Source of the DNA: Chitinophagaceae bacterium
Lineage (GTDB): Bacteria > Bacteroidota > Bacteroidia > Chitinophagales > Chitinophagaceae
DNA length: 64,000 nt
NCBI GenBank assembly: GCA_947466405.1
Contig: CANICR010000002.1
Coordinates: 1-64,000, forward strand
Direction: 5' to 3'
A program made the translations under genes and the position numbers. Below the pieces are notes generated by a model that saw nothing but the letters and a program-made list of their open reading frames with translations, ran no database searches and had not been told where the DNA came from. The number at the start of each line of letters is the position of its first letter. The first letter of the stretch is position 1. This document shows, piece after piece, positions 21,806 to 32,169 of this stretch.

Positions 21806-22486
21806 ATGCCATTCAATTTAGAAAAATACACATCAATAAAAAACGAATTACCTTCTACTAAAATTAACATCGTTGCGGTTTCAAAAACAAAATCTGTTGA
21901 AGACATTCAAGAAGCTTACGATGCTGGAATACGTGATTTTGGAGAAAATTACGTCCAAGAACTTATTGGGAAATATGAAATGCTTCCAAAAGATATCAGG
22001 TGGCATTTTATTGGGCATCTCCAATCTAACAAAGTAAAATACATAGCTCCATTTATACATCTGATTCATGGTGTTGATAGCGAAAAACTACTTTTAGAAA
22101 TTAATAAACAGGCAAAAAAAAATCAAAAGAAAATAAACTGCTTACTTCAAGTGTATATTGCTAGTGAAGAAACAAAATTCGGCTTTGATAAAACCGAATT
22201 AGAACTATTAATCACAAATTACTTTTCACTAAAAAAAAGTGAAGCTCTTAAAAATATAAACATCTTAGGTCTTATGGGTATGGCAAGCTTTACTGATGAC
22301 TTATCTATTGTCGAATCTGAATTTTCGTATCTAAAAACCATTTACGATACAACCCGAAATTTTTCAACAACTAATTTCAATCTTTCGATCTTAAGTATGG
22401 GTATGAGCAGTGATTACCAAATTGCAATCAAGCATGGTAGTAATATGATTAGAATTGGTAGCCTCTTGTTTGGGGAAAGACATTAA
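21806..22486 (+). CDS. YggS/PLPBP family pyridoxal phosphate-dependent protein
   Basis: VAVSKTKSVEDIQEAYDAGIRDFGENYVQEL, WHFIGHLQSNKVKYI, LSMGMSSDYQIAIKHGSNMIRIGSLLFG. Confidence 0.95.
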   Translation: MPFNLEKYTSIKNELPSTKINIVAVSKTKSVEDIQEAYDAGIRDFGENYVQELIGKYEMLPKDIRWHFIGHLQSNKVKYIAPFIHLIHGVDSEKLLLEINKQAKKNQKKINCLLQVYIASEETKFGFDKTELELLITNYFSLKKSEALKNINILGLMGMASFTDDLSIVESEFSYLKTIYDTTRNFSTTNFNLSILSMGMSSDYQIAIKHGSNMIRIGSLLFGERH

Positions 22487-22506
22487 AAAACATAAAATTT
22501 ATCCTA

Positions 22507-22857
22507 CTACAAAAAAACATCTTCCATTAGGAAATAATCTATATTCGGGTTTAAGGTTATCGACAAAATATCAAATTGAATTCTATCCCATTCCGGATTT
22601 TCTAATAAATAACGCTCCGCCCCATTTATAACAAATTGGAGCTTTGACTTTGTTACGGCTTCCTCCGGATATCCATGAATGTTATTGGTTTTTGTTTTCA
22701 CTTCAATAAAATGTAATATTCCCATTCTTTTCGCAATGATATCTATTTCCCAATTTCCACTTCTCCAGTTTTTATCTAGTATTTTATAGCCTTTTTTCAC
22801 AAAAAAAGCAACAGCTAACCGCTCCCCCATTTGTCCAATTTTATTATGTTTAGCCAT
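22507..22857 (-). CDS. YraN family protein (UPF0102, nuclease-like)
   Basis: GERLAVAFFVKKGYKILDKNWR..WEIDIIAKRMGILHFIEVKTKTN. Confidence 0.93.
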   Translation of the reverse strand: MAKHNKIGQMGERLAVAFFVKKGYKILDKNWRSGNWEIDIIAKRMGILHFIEVKTKTNNIHGYPEEAVTKSKLQFVINGAERYLLENPEWDRIQFDILSITLNPNIDYFLMEDVFL

Positions 22858-22966
22858 AACTCAAGCTATAAAAATAGTTTATTAACAACATGAGGATAAA
22901 AGCATAATATGAGAATGAAAAAACATACCTTATAATTACCTATTTTTGCTTCAAATATTTATAAAA

Positions 22967-23515
22967 ATGAAACAACGTAACCTAAACTATATCATATCTG
23001 GTGTATTAATATTGTTTGCAGCTATCCTGAAAGTAGCTACTTTCCCTAATAGTTTTAATCCTATTATTGCCATTTCATTATTCTCTGGCGTAATTATTAA
23101 AGATAAAAAATTCGCTTTTGCAATACCACTTTTAGCCATGTTTACATCCGACATTATGCTTGAAGTTTTTAATATTACTTCAGGATTTTACGGAATGAGT
23201 CAAGTAGGCAATTATGCCTCTTTATTATTTATTACAGTACTAGGTTTCACAATGAAAAAATCTTCAATCGTTCATATTGGAGGGTACACTATTTTATCTT
23301 CGATTATATTTTTCTTTTTAAGCAACACGAATTGTTTCTTTTTTGATAATGCCAATTATTATGGTTCCGGAATAAGTGGCTGGACTAATTGTTTAATCGC
23401 GGGAATACCTTTTGTAAAAAACGGAATGATTACAGATTTATTTTTTAGTGCGGTTCTTTTCGGAAGTTATATTCTATTTGTAAAGAGCAATCAAAAACGT
23501 ATAATTGCAGGTTAA
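22967..23515 (+). CDS. DUF6580-like putative membrane transport protein
   Basis: Multi-TM protein ILKVATFPNSFNPIIAISLFSG; ATG 22967 preferred because the listed TTG 22946 overlaps a TATTTTTG promoter element (22941-22948). Confidence 0.75.
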   Translation: MKQRNLNYIISGVLILFAAILKVATFPNSFNPIIAISLFSGVIIKDKKFAFAIPLLAMFTSDIMLEVFNITSGFYGMSQVGNYASLLFITVLGFTMKKSSIVHIGGYTILSSIIFFFLSNTNCFFFDNANYYGSGISGWTNCLIAGIPFVKNGMITDLFFSAVLFGSYILFVKSNQKRIIAG

Positions 23516-23519
23516 CTAA

Positions 23520-24167
23520 TTAATGACAATATTTATTCAAGAGTTCTATATAATATTGCCTATCAATCATTTCTCCTCCCATTTTCAACAAATGATCTGT
23601 TTTCATTTGACAATCTATTAATTGGACTCCTTCGTTGGATAATTGTGCTACTAGTTTTATCAATGCAAATTTACTCGCATTGGAAACTAATGAGAACATA
23701 CTTTCACCATAGAACACTTTTCCAATCTTTACACCATATAGTCCTCCAACCAATTTACCATTCATCCATGTTTCTGCACTAAGCGCAAATCCCTTTTTAT
23801 ACAATTGCGAATAGCTATCAATAATATCTTCATTAATCCAAGTACCATTGCCATCTTTTCTTGAAATTGTCTGGCATTGTTTTATCACTTGACTAAAACA
23901 CTCATTTTTAGTAAATTGAAATTTTGGCTGACGTAAAAGCTGCTGCATGCTTTTGCTAACTTTTATTTTTTTAGGGAATAATACACAACGAGGGTCAGGC
24001 GACCACCACAAAATTGGATCCATTTCATTATACCATGGGAAGATTCCATTTTTATACGCGAAAATTAGCCTTTCTTCTGAGAGATCCCCACCTATGGCTA
24101 ACAAACCATCTTCATCTGCTACATCTACTGAAGGGAATTCAATCTTTTCATCTAAAACATAATACAT
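23520..24167 (-). CDS. aat: Leucyl/phenylalanyl-tRNA--protein transferase
   Basis: GLLAIGGDLSEERLIFAYKNGIFPWY...WWSPDPRCVLFPKKIKVSKSMQQLLR. Confidence 0.97.
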   Translation of the reverse strand: MYYVLDEKIEFPSVDVADEDGLLAIGGDLSEERLIFAYKNGIFPWYNEMDPILWWSPDPRCVLFPKKIKVSKSMQQLLRQPKFQFTKNECFSQVIKQCQTISRKDGNGTWINEDIIDSYSQLYKKGFALSAETWMNGKLVGGLYGVKIGKVFYGESMFSLVSNASKFALIKLVAQLSNEGVQLIDCQMKTDHLLKMGGEMIDRQYYIELLNKYCH

Positions 24168-24179
24168 CTTTCAGCAAAA

Positions 24180-24770
24180 TTAATTTTCATCCAAAAAGCC
24201 CCATTGAATTCGTAAATCACTTAACTCTTTTCCAAGCATCTGCGGCTGATTATAATGCCCTGCATTTTGTTTCTGACGAAAAGCTTCATACACACTAACT
24301 GCACAGGCAACAGATATATTTAGTGACTTTATTATGCCCACTTGAGGAATTATGAAATTACCATCAGCCAAGCTAATCAATTCTTCACTTACGCCACCAT
24401 GTTCATTTCCAAAAACAAGCGCTACTGATTCTGTTAAATTTAATTCATATAAGCCAACTGCATCTGAACTTAAATGCGTTGTATAAACTTTATTATATTT
24501 TTTTCTAAGTGCTTCAAAGCAAGCTGCGACATCTGTAAACTGATAAATAGTAAGCCACTTAGACGCACTCGAACTACTTTTAGTTCCCCATTTTTTATGT
24601 TTAGGAATAACCGTATTTAGAATATAAATCTCCTGAATTCCCACTGCATCGCAAGTTCTCATGACCGCAGAAATGTTATGAGGATCAGCCACATTTTCCA
24701 ATACAACGGTTATATTAAACTGTCGCTTACTTAATACATCATTCAATCTGTCTATACGTTCTGGTGTCAT
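24180..24770 (-). CDS. TrmH-like SpoU family RNA methyltransferase
   Basis: VLENVADPHNISAVMRTCDAVGIQEIYI...ALVFGNEHGGVSEELISLADGNFIIPQVGIIKSLNISVACAVSVYEAFRQ. Confidence 0.94.
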   Translation of the reverse strand: MTPERIDRLNDVLSKRQFNITVVLENVADPHNISAVMRTCDAVGIQEIYILNTVIPKHKKWGTKSSSSASKWLTIYQFTDVAACFEALRKKYNKVYTTHLSSDAVGLYELNLTESVALVFGNEHGGVSEELISLADGNFIIPQVGIIKSLNISVACAVSVYEAFRQKQNAGHYNQPQMLGKELSDLRIQWGFLDEN

Positions 24771-24868
24771 AATTGCGAAAATCGGATAAATGTTTTGATA
24801 AAGATCAAAGAATAAAATATTTTTTACAAACCCTAATGTTTTACTACATTTATCAAAATTATACTTTT

Positions 24869-26899
24869 ATGAACAAATCAGTTATTGTATTAATAGGGCT
24901 TATATGCTTACAATCCTGTAATAACAAAAAAGAAACTACCCAGATGCCTGATGTAGTAGCAATGAATATAGATACGGCTGTTAGCCCCTCAAAAGATTTC
25001 TTTGAGTATGCGAACGGCAATTGGATTAAGCAAAATCCTATTCCAGGAGAACAATCAAGTTGGGGTATTGCAAATCTAGTTATTGAAGAAAATTTAAAAC
25101 GCTTAAGAGAAATTAGCGAAAAAGCAGCAACCATAAAAGACAATCCCGGAAGCAGTAATCAAAAAATTGGAGACTTTTGGAGTGTAGCCATGGATACCAA
25201 TAAAATTGAGCAAGAAGGATTAAAACCAATTCAATTATTGCTGGATAAAATAAATACAATCACTGATATCAATTCACTCATTAACATTGTTGCGGAATTA
25301 AAAAAAACAGGATCTTCAACTTTGTTTAATGACGGTGTTGGCCAGGATGCAAAAAATAGCGAAGTCATGTCCTATCAATTATCACAAGGTGGAATTGGAT
25401 TGCCGGATAGAGAATACTATTTTAAAAATGATTCCACCACTATTGACATTCGCAATAAATACCTAGAATACATCTCATCAATATTAACAATGGCCGGGGA
25501 AAACCCAATGAATGCTAAAATTGTCGCGAAAAATATCTTGCAATTAGAAACAAAACTAGCCGCGGCATCCAGGAAAATTGAAGACTTAAGAGATCCTTAT
25601 AAAAATTACAATAAACTATCCATTTCCGATTTAAATAAATTATCGGATAATATTAATTGGACTAACTACTTACAGATTATAGGTGTTAAAACTAAAGATT
25701 CAGTGATCGTAGGTCAACCCGAATTCTTCAAAGCTTTAAATACCATTTTAAAAACTACTCCCATTCAGGTATGGAAAAATTACGTGCGATTTAATTTAGT
25801 AAGCGATATGGCAGCTGTTCTTCCTGATGCCTATGGGGTAGCATCATTTGATTTCAATAAATTATTCAGTGGAGCAAAGACAAGAAAACCTCGCTGGAAG
25901 AGAATGATACAAATGGAAGAAGATGCTATGGGGGAAATGCTAGGCCAGCTGTATGTTAAAGAATTTTTTAACGAAACGGCTAAAAACAGATACACTAAAA
26001 TGGTGGGTGCAATTAAAGATGCCTTAAAAGACAGAATCAGTAAATTATCATGGATGAGTGATAGCACTAAAAACAAGGCTTTCACTAAATTAGCGACTAT
26101 CAAAAGTAAAGTTGGATACCCGGATAAATGGAAAGATTTTTCTACTATGCAAATTGGTAGAGAAAGTCTAGCTAAAAACTATATGAATTCAAGACTTTGG
26201 TGGCACAATTATGAATATAGCAAATTAGGGAATCCTGTAAACAGGGATGAGTGGGATATGTATCCTCAAACTTACAATGCTTATTACAATCCAAGCAACA
26301 ATGAAATTGTATTACCAGCTGGAATATTTACGGTGCCAGGCTACAGAGATGAAGATTTAGATGACGCTGTTGTATATGGATATGGTGGTGCAAGTACAAT
26401 TGGACACGAAATTACACATGGCTTTGATGATGAAGGTCGTCAATTTGATGAGAAAGGAAACTTAGTCAGTTGGTGGTTAAAGTCTGACGAAATTGCATTT
26501 AACAAAAGAGCGGATGTAATGATTAATCAGTTTAATGAATTTGAACCAGTAAAAGGTTATCATATTAATGGCAAAGCAACACTTGGAGAAAATATTGCAG
26601 ATCTTGGGGGTATTCTTTTAGGCATAGAAGCATTCAAGAAAACTACTCAATTTAAAGAAAACAAACAAATTGCCGGTCTTACTCCTATGCAACGTTATTT
26701 CTTAGGCTACGCATTAGGATGGCTAGGACATACAAGAGAAGAGCAATTAAAAAACAGACTAATGACAGATGTTCACTCTCCTGCTAAGTACAGAGTTAAT
26801 GGACCTTTTGCAGATGTTGATGAATTTTATTCAACTTTCAATATCATGCCAGGGGCACCAATGTATAGACCGGATAGTTTACGAGTAAGAATTTGGTAA
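24869..26899 (+). CDS. M13 family metallopeptidase (neprilysin-like lipoprotein)
   Basis: STIGHEITHGFDDEGRQFD zinc motif and ENIADLGG; lipobox LICLQSC when started at ATG 24869. Confidence 0.96.
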   Translation: MNKSVIVLIGLICLQSCNNKKETTQMPDVVAMNIDTAVSPSKDFFEYANGNWIKQNPIPGEQSSWGIANLVIEENLKRLREISEKAATIKDNPGSSNQKIGDFWSVAMDTNKIEQEGLKPIQLLLDKINTITDINSLINIVAELKKTGSSTLFNDGVGQDAKNSEVMSYQLSQGGIGLPDREYYFKNDSTTIDIRNKYLEYISSILTMAGENPMNAKIVAKNILQLETKLAAASRKIEDLRDPYKNYNKLSISDLNKLSDNINWTNYLQIIGVKTKDSVIVGQPEFFKALNTILKTTPIQVWKNYVRFNLVSDMAAVLPDAYGVASFDFNKLFSGAKTRKPRWKRMIQMEEDAMGEMLGQLYVKEFFNETAKNRYTKMVGAIKDALKDRISKLSWMSDSTKNKAFTKLATIKSKVGYPDKWKDFSTMQIGRESLAKNYMNSRLWWHNYEYSKLGNPVNRDEWDMYPQTYNAYYNPSNNEIVLPAGIFTVPGYRDEDLDDAVVYGYGGASTIGHEITHGFDDEGRQFDEKGNLVSWWLKSDEIAFNKRADVMINQFNEFEPVKGYHINGKATLGENIADLGGILLGIEAFKKTTQFKENKQIAGLTPMQRYFLGYALGWLGHTREEQLKNRLMTDVHSPAKYRVNGPFADVDEFYSTFNIMPGAPMYRPDSLRVRIW

Positions 26900-26913
26900 T
26901 TGAAATAACAATT

Positions 26914-26949
26914 AAAAAAAGTCAATACTTAGTATTGACTTTTTTTTTT
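26914..26949. terminator. Bidirectional intrinsic terminator between M13 peptidase and epimerase genes
   Basis: AAAAAAAGTCAATAC-TTA-GTATTGACTTTTTTT. Confidence 0.9.
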
Positions 26950-27964
26950 AGAATGAAACTGATTCTATACCAAGACCATGGAATTCATTGTAAATTATCT
27001 TTCCAAAATCAAACCGATTAGCAATGGCAATATCTTCTGATAGTAACATCGGGCCATCCATATCAACATAGTCAATCATAGGTGCTAATTGAGCAATAGC
27101 GGCAGACCCTATAGAAGATTCGTTCATGCATCCTATCATTATTTTCATATTTAACGACTTAGCTTTTTCAATCATTCTTCTAGCAGGAGTCATACCGCTG
27201 CATTTCGTTAATTTAATATTAACACCATGAAAGTGCTGATGACATTTTTCAATATCAGACTCTTTTACACATGCTTCATCTGCCAAAATGGGAAGTGTTG
27301 AATTTTCGAAAAGAACTTTCATTCCATCCCAATTATCTTTGGCTAATGGTTGTTCAATGAATTCAACACCTAAATCTTTTAACAAAGGAATTTTGTGAAG
27401 TGCTGCTTCCAGATCCCAAGCTGCATTTGCATCAACTCTAAATATAGCATTGGTTTCTTTTCTTAGTAATGCCACTGTATCAATATCATTTTCAAAGCCT
27501 ACTTTTATTTTATAGATTGGCCAGGGTTGTTCATTCATTTTCTGAACCATATTTTCAATACTATCGATACCTATTGTAAAATCGGTTAAAGGGGCTGCAT
27601 CTAGATTCAAATTCCATAAGCTATGCAATTGCTTTTTTTTCATTTTACCATAGATATCCCAACCTGCCATATCCAATGCACAAACCAGAAATGAATTATC
27701 TGGAAACAAGTGATGCAGATAATGCCAATATCTTTCAGGATCGGAGAATGCAAACTTTTCTAGCATTGGTCTTTTGCTTTCTAAATCCGATTGCATTTTA
27801 TCAACAGGTATGTTGTAATAACTTATTGCGGGGGCTTCTCCATAACCTTTTATACCAAAATAATCCAATTCAACAACAAAAGTTGGTTGATGGGTTTTAG
27901 TTCCTTTAGAAATAGTAAAAGGATGTTTAAATGGGAGGTTAAATATTTTATAGTTGACTTTCAT
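26948..27964 (-). CDS. Dipeptide epimerase (enolase superfamily, L-Ala-D/L-Glu epimerase-like)
   Basis: IYKIKVG, RVDANAAWDLEAAL, EFIEQPL, LADEACVKE, NIKLTKCSGMTPA. Confidence 0.92.
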   Translation of the reverse strand: MKVNYKIFNLPFKHPFTISKGTKTHQPTFVVELDYFGIKGYGEAPAISYYNIPVDKMQSDLESKRPMLEKFAFSDPERYWHYLHHLFPDNSFLVCALDMAGWDIYGKMKKKQLHSLWNLNLDAAPLTDFTIGIDSIENMVQKMNEQPWPIYKIKVGFENDIDTVALLRKETNAIFRVDANAAWDLEAALHKIPLLKDLGVEFIEQPLAKDNWDGMKVLFENSTLPILADEACVKESDIEKCHQHFHGVNIKLTKCSGMTPARRMIEKAKSLNMKIMIGCMNESSIGSAAIAQLAPMIDYVDMDGPMLLSEDIAIANRFDFGKIIYNEFHGLGIESVSF

Positions 27965-28039
27965 TAATTAGATTATGTTAAGCAAATTAAAGAATAATAA
28001 AAGAATAGATTTAAATTTCTGCATTTTTACAATCTGCCT

Positions 28040-28047
28040 TATATTTG
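28040..28047 (+). promoter_or_regulatory. -7 element of candidate promoter for the 51-aa small ORF
   Basis: TATATTTG(C) at 28040-28047; no clear -33 TTG seen at standard spacing. Confidence 0.4.
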
Positions 28048-28063
28048 CACAAATAATGTCAAC

Positions 28064-28219
28064 ATGGAAAAAACTAAAAAATCTACCGCAATTTATTGGG
28101 TGTTGTTTCTTGCCTCTATAGCTGCATTTTTTGGAGTTTACACAATTGGAGGTGGATATTGTTCAATGGTATTACCTTTTAATGTCACTTTATTTGCTAT
28201 GGCAATGGACTTAATGTAA
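28064..28219 (+). CDS. Small hypothetical membrane protein (51 aa), absent from supplied ORF track
   Basis: ATG GAA AAA ... TAA translates to MEKTKKSTAIYWVLFLASIAAFFGVYTIGGGYCSMVLPFNVTLFAMAMDLM; -7 element upstream and strong terminator downstream. Confidence 0.6.
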   Translation: MEKTKKSTAIYWVLFLASIAAFFGVYTIGGGYCSMVLPFNVTLFAMAMDLM

Positions 28220-28231
28220 TTATTAAAAAAT

Positions 28232-28272
28232 AAAAATAAGCCCATGATCTAAAATCATGGGCTTATTTTTTT
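28232..28272 (+). terminator. Strong intrinsic terminator
   Basis: 17-bp perfect stem AAAAATAAGCCCATGAT-ctaaa-ATCATGGGCTTATTTTT plus T-tract. Confidence 0.93.
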
Positions 28273-28333
28273 GTATCATTAGCCTAATTACTTTTTACAA
28301 TCAGAAACAATTGATTAAAATAAATTAAACTCT

Positions 28334-29182
28334 TTACTTTGTCTTTCTTTTTGTTTTTGAAGTAGCTTTTACAACTGGCTTAGCTTTTGATTTTACAACT
28401 GTTTTTATTATCCCCTTTTTTGCAATTTTAACTGGCGCCTTTACTATAACTGTAGCTTTTTTTGCAACAGCAACTTTAACCTTTTCAACAGTTTTTGTCA
28501 ACGATTTTTTTACTTCCTTTTTCAAAATTTCTTTAACAGGCGTTTTTACAGCGGCACCCTTAGGCTGCTTTGATGCTGGGATAGGCTTTTCAGGACCTTT
28601 CTTAAGCACAACAGTGTAAGGAACTACTGGTTTAAGATTCTTTTTTCCAATATTTTTGATCGCAAGATCAATAGCTTTTTTTAACTCTTCATAAGTTGGC
28701 TTTACAACCAAAATACCATTTACAAAAAAGGTAGGTACATCTTTAACTCCTCTATCAATACCTTCTTTAAGATCACCTTGCACCTGCCAACCATAGGTAG
28801 CATTTACTAATTCATCTAAAAATTTCTTATTCTTAACACCAGCTTCTTTTGAATGTAATTTTAAGCTTGTAGTTCCAAGGTTTCTTCTATTGGCAAATAG
28901 GATATTATGCATTTCCCAAAACTTACCTTCCTGAGCAGTTGCAACAGCCGCTTCGCCAGCTTTTAAACTTCTTTGATGAATTTTGGTAAGTGGAAAATGA
29001 CGGAAATTAAATCTTATTTTGCCATCATATTCTTGTAATAATTGCTTTACAAATTCATTTGCTTTAGCACATATTTCACTTTCATATTCGCCGAATTCCT
29101 CTAAAGTAACCTCCGCTTTTGGATTGCCTACAAACACATCCCTTGGTTCAATAATTTCTACAACTTCTTTCTTAAATGCCAT
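28334..29182 (-). CDS. DsbA-like thioredoxin-fold protein with SxxC site and Lys/Ala/Val-rich basic C-terminal tail
   Basis: EEFGEYESEICAKANEFVKQLL...FRHFPLTKIHQRSLKAGEAAVA...KDVPTFFVNGILV; tail KKEVKKSLTKTVEKVKVAVAKKATVIVKAPVKIAKKGIIKTVVKSKAKPVVKATSKTKRKTK. Confidence 0.88.
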   Translation of the reverse strand: MAFKKEVVEIIEPRDVFVGNPKAEVTLEEFGEYESEICAKANEFVKQLLQEYDGKIRFNFRHFPLTKIHQRSLKAGEAAVATAQEGKFWEMHNILFANRRNLGTTSLKLHSKEAGVKNKKFLDELVNATYGWQVQGDLKEGIDRGVKDVPTFFVNGILVVKPTYEELKKAIDLAIKNIGKKNLKPVVPYTVVLKKGPEKPIPASKQPKGAAVKTPVKEILKKEVKKSLTKTVEKVKVAVAKKATVIVKAPVKIAKKGIIKTVVKSKAKPVVKATSKTKRKTK

Positions 29183-29378
29183 TTTCTTTCTTATTTTTTG
29201 ATTTCTATATTTGGTTTAACAGTATATACTAATTATTGTTCTAAAAACATAAAAAATAATAGTATTCGGCTGAAGATAGTAAATTTTATTTTCTATACTT
29301 AACTTTTTGAAACTTTTTGAACAAAAAAATTTATAATTATTTGATTTTCAATATGTTAGCAAGGTTAATTTTTTGTTA

Positions 29379-31991
29379 TTACGCTATTTTATTGACTGAA
29401 ATTTCATTCCTAAAAACAACTACCCCATCAAAAACATCTACTAATACTGGAAGGGTTTTATTGATATCACCGGCTAAAATTTTCTTACTTAATTGGTTTA
29501 TTATCTGTTTTTGAATTAATCGTTTTAGCGGCCTAGCTCCAAATTGAGGATCAAATCCATTTTCTGCGAGATAATCAAGTGCATAATCACTAAATATAAT
29601 ATTTATTTCATTTTTAGAGACCAATTGCCTTAAAAGCTCCAGTTGCAAACTGATTATATTTTTAATGTCTTTTTTTAACAACGGCTGGAACATGATTATT
29701 TCATCTATCCTATTTAAAAACTCAGGCTTTATTAATTGCTTTAAGAGATTTACAACTTCTATTTTAGTATTTTCAACAATTTCATGAATATTATCTTCAT
29801 CAACCTTTTTGAAATTAGATTGAATAATTTCACTTCCCATATTACTAGTCATTATGATAATTGTATTTTTGAAATTCACAACCCGGCCTTTATTATCAGT
29901 TAACCTTCCTTCATCTAACACTTGTAATAAAATATTAAAAACATCTGGGTGTGCTTTTTCTATTTCATCAAACAATACCACCGAATATGGTTTTCTTCTC
30001 ACCGCTTCCGTTAGTTGACCACCTTCTTCATAACCAATATACCCTGGAGGAGCTCCAACCAATCTGCTGACAGCATGCTTTTCTTGATATTCACTCATGT
30101 CTATCCTAGTCATCATACTATCATCATCAAAAAGATAATCGGCTAATGCCTTGGCTAATTCAGTTTTACCCACTCCTGTGGTACCTAAGAAAATAAATGA
30201 TCCAATTGGTCTACGAGCATCTTGAAGTCCTGCCCTACTGCGCCTTATTGCATCCGAAACAGCTTCGATTGCTTCTTCTTGCCCTACCACTCTTTTGTGT
30301 AATTCATCTTCAAGACGCAATAACTTCTCTCTATCCGACTGCATCATTTTAGACACGGGTATTCTGGTAGTCTTAGCAACACTTTCTGCAATATCTTCTG
30401 CGTCCACTTCTTCTTTCAGCAATCTTTTTTCAGACAATTCATCTAATTGGCCGGTAAGTAAAACAATTAATTCTTCTTGCTCTTTAATTTTTCCATATCT
30501 AATTTCTGCCACCTTTCCATAATCCCCATGACGCTCGGCTTGTTCTGCTTCTTGTTTTAATTCTTCAATGGAAGCCTTGCCATTTTGAATTTTTTCTACG
30601 ATTTCTTTCTCCTGTTTCCACTTTGATCTATAAGTATCCCTTTCCACTGATAAATTGGCAATTTCGGTATTTAATTCTTTTAATTTCGATTCATCCTTTT
30701 CTCTCTTAATGGCTTCTCTTTCAATTTCCAATTGACGTATTTGCCTTTCCAGCTTATCTAAATCTTCTGGCATAGAATTCATTTCCAAACGTAGTTTAGC
30801 AGCACTTTCATCAATTAAATCAATGGCCTTATCTGGAAGAAATCTATCTGTAATATACCGATGTGATAATTCAACCGCAGATATAATAGCTTCATCTTTT
30901 ATTCTAACGTGATGATACGTTTCATACTTGTCTTTAATTCCCCGTAAAATCGAAATGGCATCCTCGATGGAAGGCTCATCTATGATAACCTTTTGAAATC
31001 TTCGTTCCAATGCTTTATCTTTTTCAAAATATTTTTGATATTCATTCAATGTAGTTGCTCCAATTGCCCTTAATTCACCTCTAGCTAAAGCTGGCTTTAA
31101 TATATTAGCGGCATCCATCGCCCCATCACCACCACCAGCACCTACCAAAGTATGTATTTCATCAATAAACAAAATTATTTCGCCATCACTACCTGTAACT
31201 TCCTTAACAACTGATTTTAATCTTTCTTCAAATTCTCCTTTATATTTTGCTCCAGCAATTAACTGGCCCATATCTAATGCATAAATAATTTTTGATTTTA
31301 AATTCTCAGGAACATCTCCATTAACGATTCTCATGGCCAATCCTTCTGCAATAGCTGTCTTCCCTACTCCCGGCTCACCAACCAGGATTGGATTGTTTTT
31401 TGTTCTTCTACTTAGTATATGTAACGTTCTTCTGATTTCTTCATCTCTTCCAATTACAGGATCTAATTTCCCTACTCGAGCCAACTCTATCAAATTTTTG
31501 GCGTACTTATTTAATGAATTAAAAGTAGTTTCCTGGGTTTGATCATTAACCGTAGACCCTTTCCTCAATTCATTAATGGCCAGTATTAAACCTTTTTCAG
31601 CTAACCCTGCATCTTTTAAAATATTTGCCACCGCATCTTTACCTTGCAAAATGGCCAATAACAAATGTTCAGGCGTAACGAATTCATCTTTAAATTGCTT
31701 CAAAACAGCATTCGCTCTTAATAATACAGCATTGGCTTCTCTACCTAATGCTTGTGCGGGCTCCGAAGAAGTCTGTGGTAATTTATTTAAAAAGTCTTGT
31801 AGCTTTGATTCTACCAAATGAATGGCTACGTTATTCTTTTTTAATAAATAACTTATTGGAGAGTCTTCTAATTGAAGCAAAGATTTTAATAAATGCTCCG
31901 TTTCAATATTTGGATTTTTTTGGTTAAAAGCAATTTGCTGAGCTGATTGAATTACCTCAGATGCTTTAATTGTAAAATTATTTAGATTCAT
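29379..31991 (-). CDS. clpB: ATP-dependent disaggregase/chaperone ClpB
   Basis: Clp N-domain, Walker [16 protein letters not shown] and [15 protein letters not shown], coiled-coil middle domain. Confidence 0.97.
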   Translation of the reverse strand: MNLNNFTIKASEVIQSAQQIAFNQKNPNIETEHLLKSLLQLEDSPISYLLKKNNVAIHLVESKLQDFLNKLPQTSSEPAQALGREANAVLLRANAVLKQFKDEFVTPEHLLLAILQGKDAVANILKDAGLAEKGLILAINELRKGSTVNDQTQETTFNSLNKYAKNLIELARVGKLDPVIGRDEEIRRTLHILSRRTKNNPILVGEPGVGKTAIAEGLAMRIVNGDVPENLKSKIIYALDMGQLIAGAKYKGEFEERLKSVVKEVTGSDGEIILFIDEIHTLVGAGGGDGAMDAANILKPALARGELRAIGATTLNEYQKYFEKDKALERRFQKVIIDEPSIEDAISILRGIKDKYETYHHVRIKDEAIISAVELSHRYITDRFLPDKAIDLIDESAAKLRLEMNSMPEDLDKLERQIRQLEIEREAIKREKDESKLKELNTEIANLSVERDTYRSKWKQEKEIVEKIQNGKASIEELKQEAEQAERHGDYGKVAEIRYGKIKEQEELIVLLTGQLDELSEKRLLKEEVDAEDIAESVAKTTRIPVSKMMQSDREKLLRLEDELHKRVVGQEEAIEAVSDAIRRSRAGLQDARRPIGSFIFLGTTGVGKTELAKALADYLFDDDSMMTRIDMSEYQEKHAVSRLVGAPPGYIGYEEGGQLTEAVRRKPYSVVLFDEIEKAHPDVFNILLQVLDEGRLTDNKGRVVNFKNTIIIMTSNMGSEIIQSNFKKVDEDNIHEIVENTKIEVVNLLKQLIKPEFLNRIDEIIMFQPLLKKDIKNIISLQLELLRQLVSKNEINIIFSDYALDYLAENGFDPQFGARPLKRLIQKQIINQLSKKILAGDINKTLPVLVDVFDGVVVFRNEISVNKIA

Positions 31992-32169
31992 ACATTTAGT
32001 GTTTGATATATTATCATCAAACGTTTGTCCAATTATAAATTCATGCGATTATGACATACTTTTTAAAAATTTTATGCCTTAGTTTCAGTTGCAGATAACT
32101 AATCCTGCTATAATTTCATTAAACCTGATGAAGAAAATCATAGTTTTGTAGCTTTAACTAATATCTTTT

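Noticed and set aside
22507-22857. YraN as a possible restriction nuclease
   Set aside because: Matches the widespread housekeeping UPF0102 family; isolated with no methyltransferase partner.
28334-28570. Lys/Ala-rich tail read as an independent histone-like gene
   Set aside because: It is in frame with and continuous with the DsbA-like domain; no separate promoter or start is evident.
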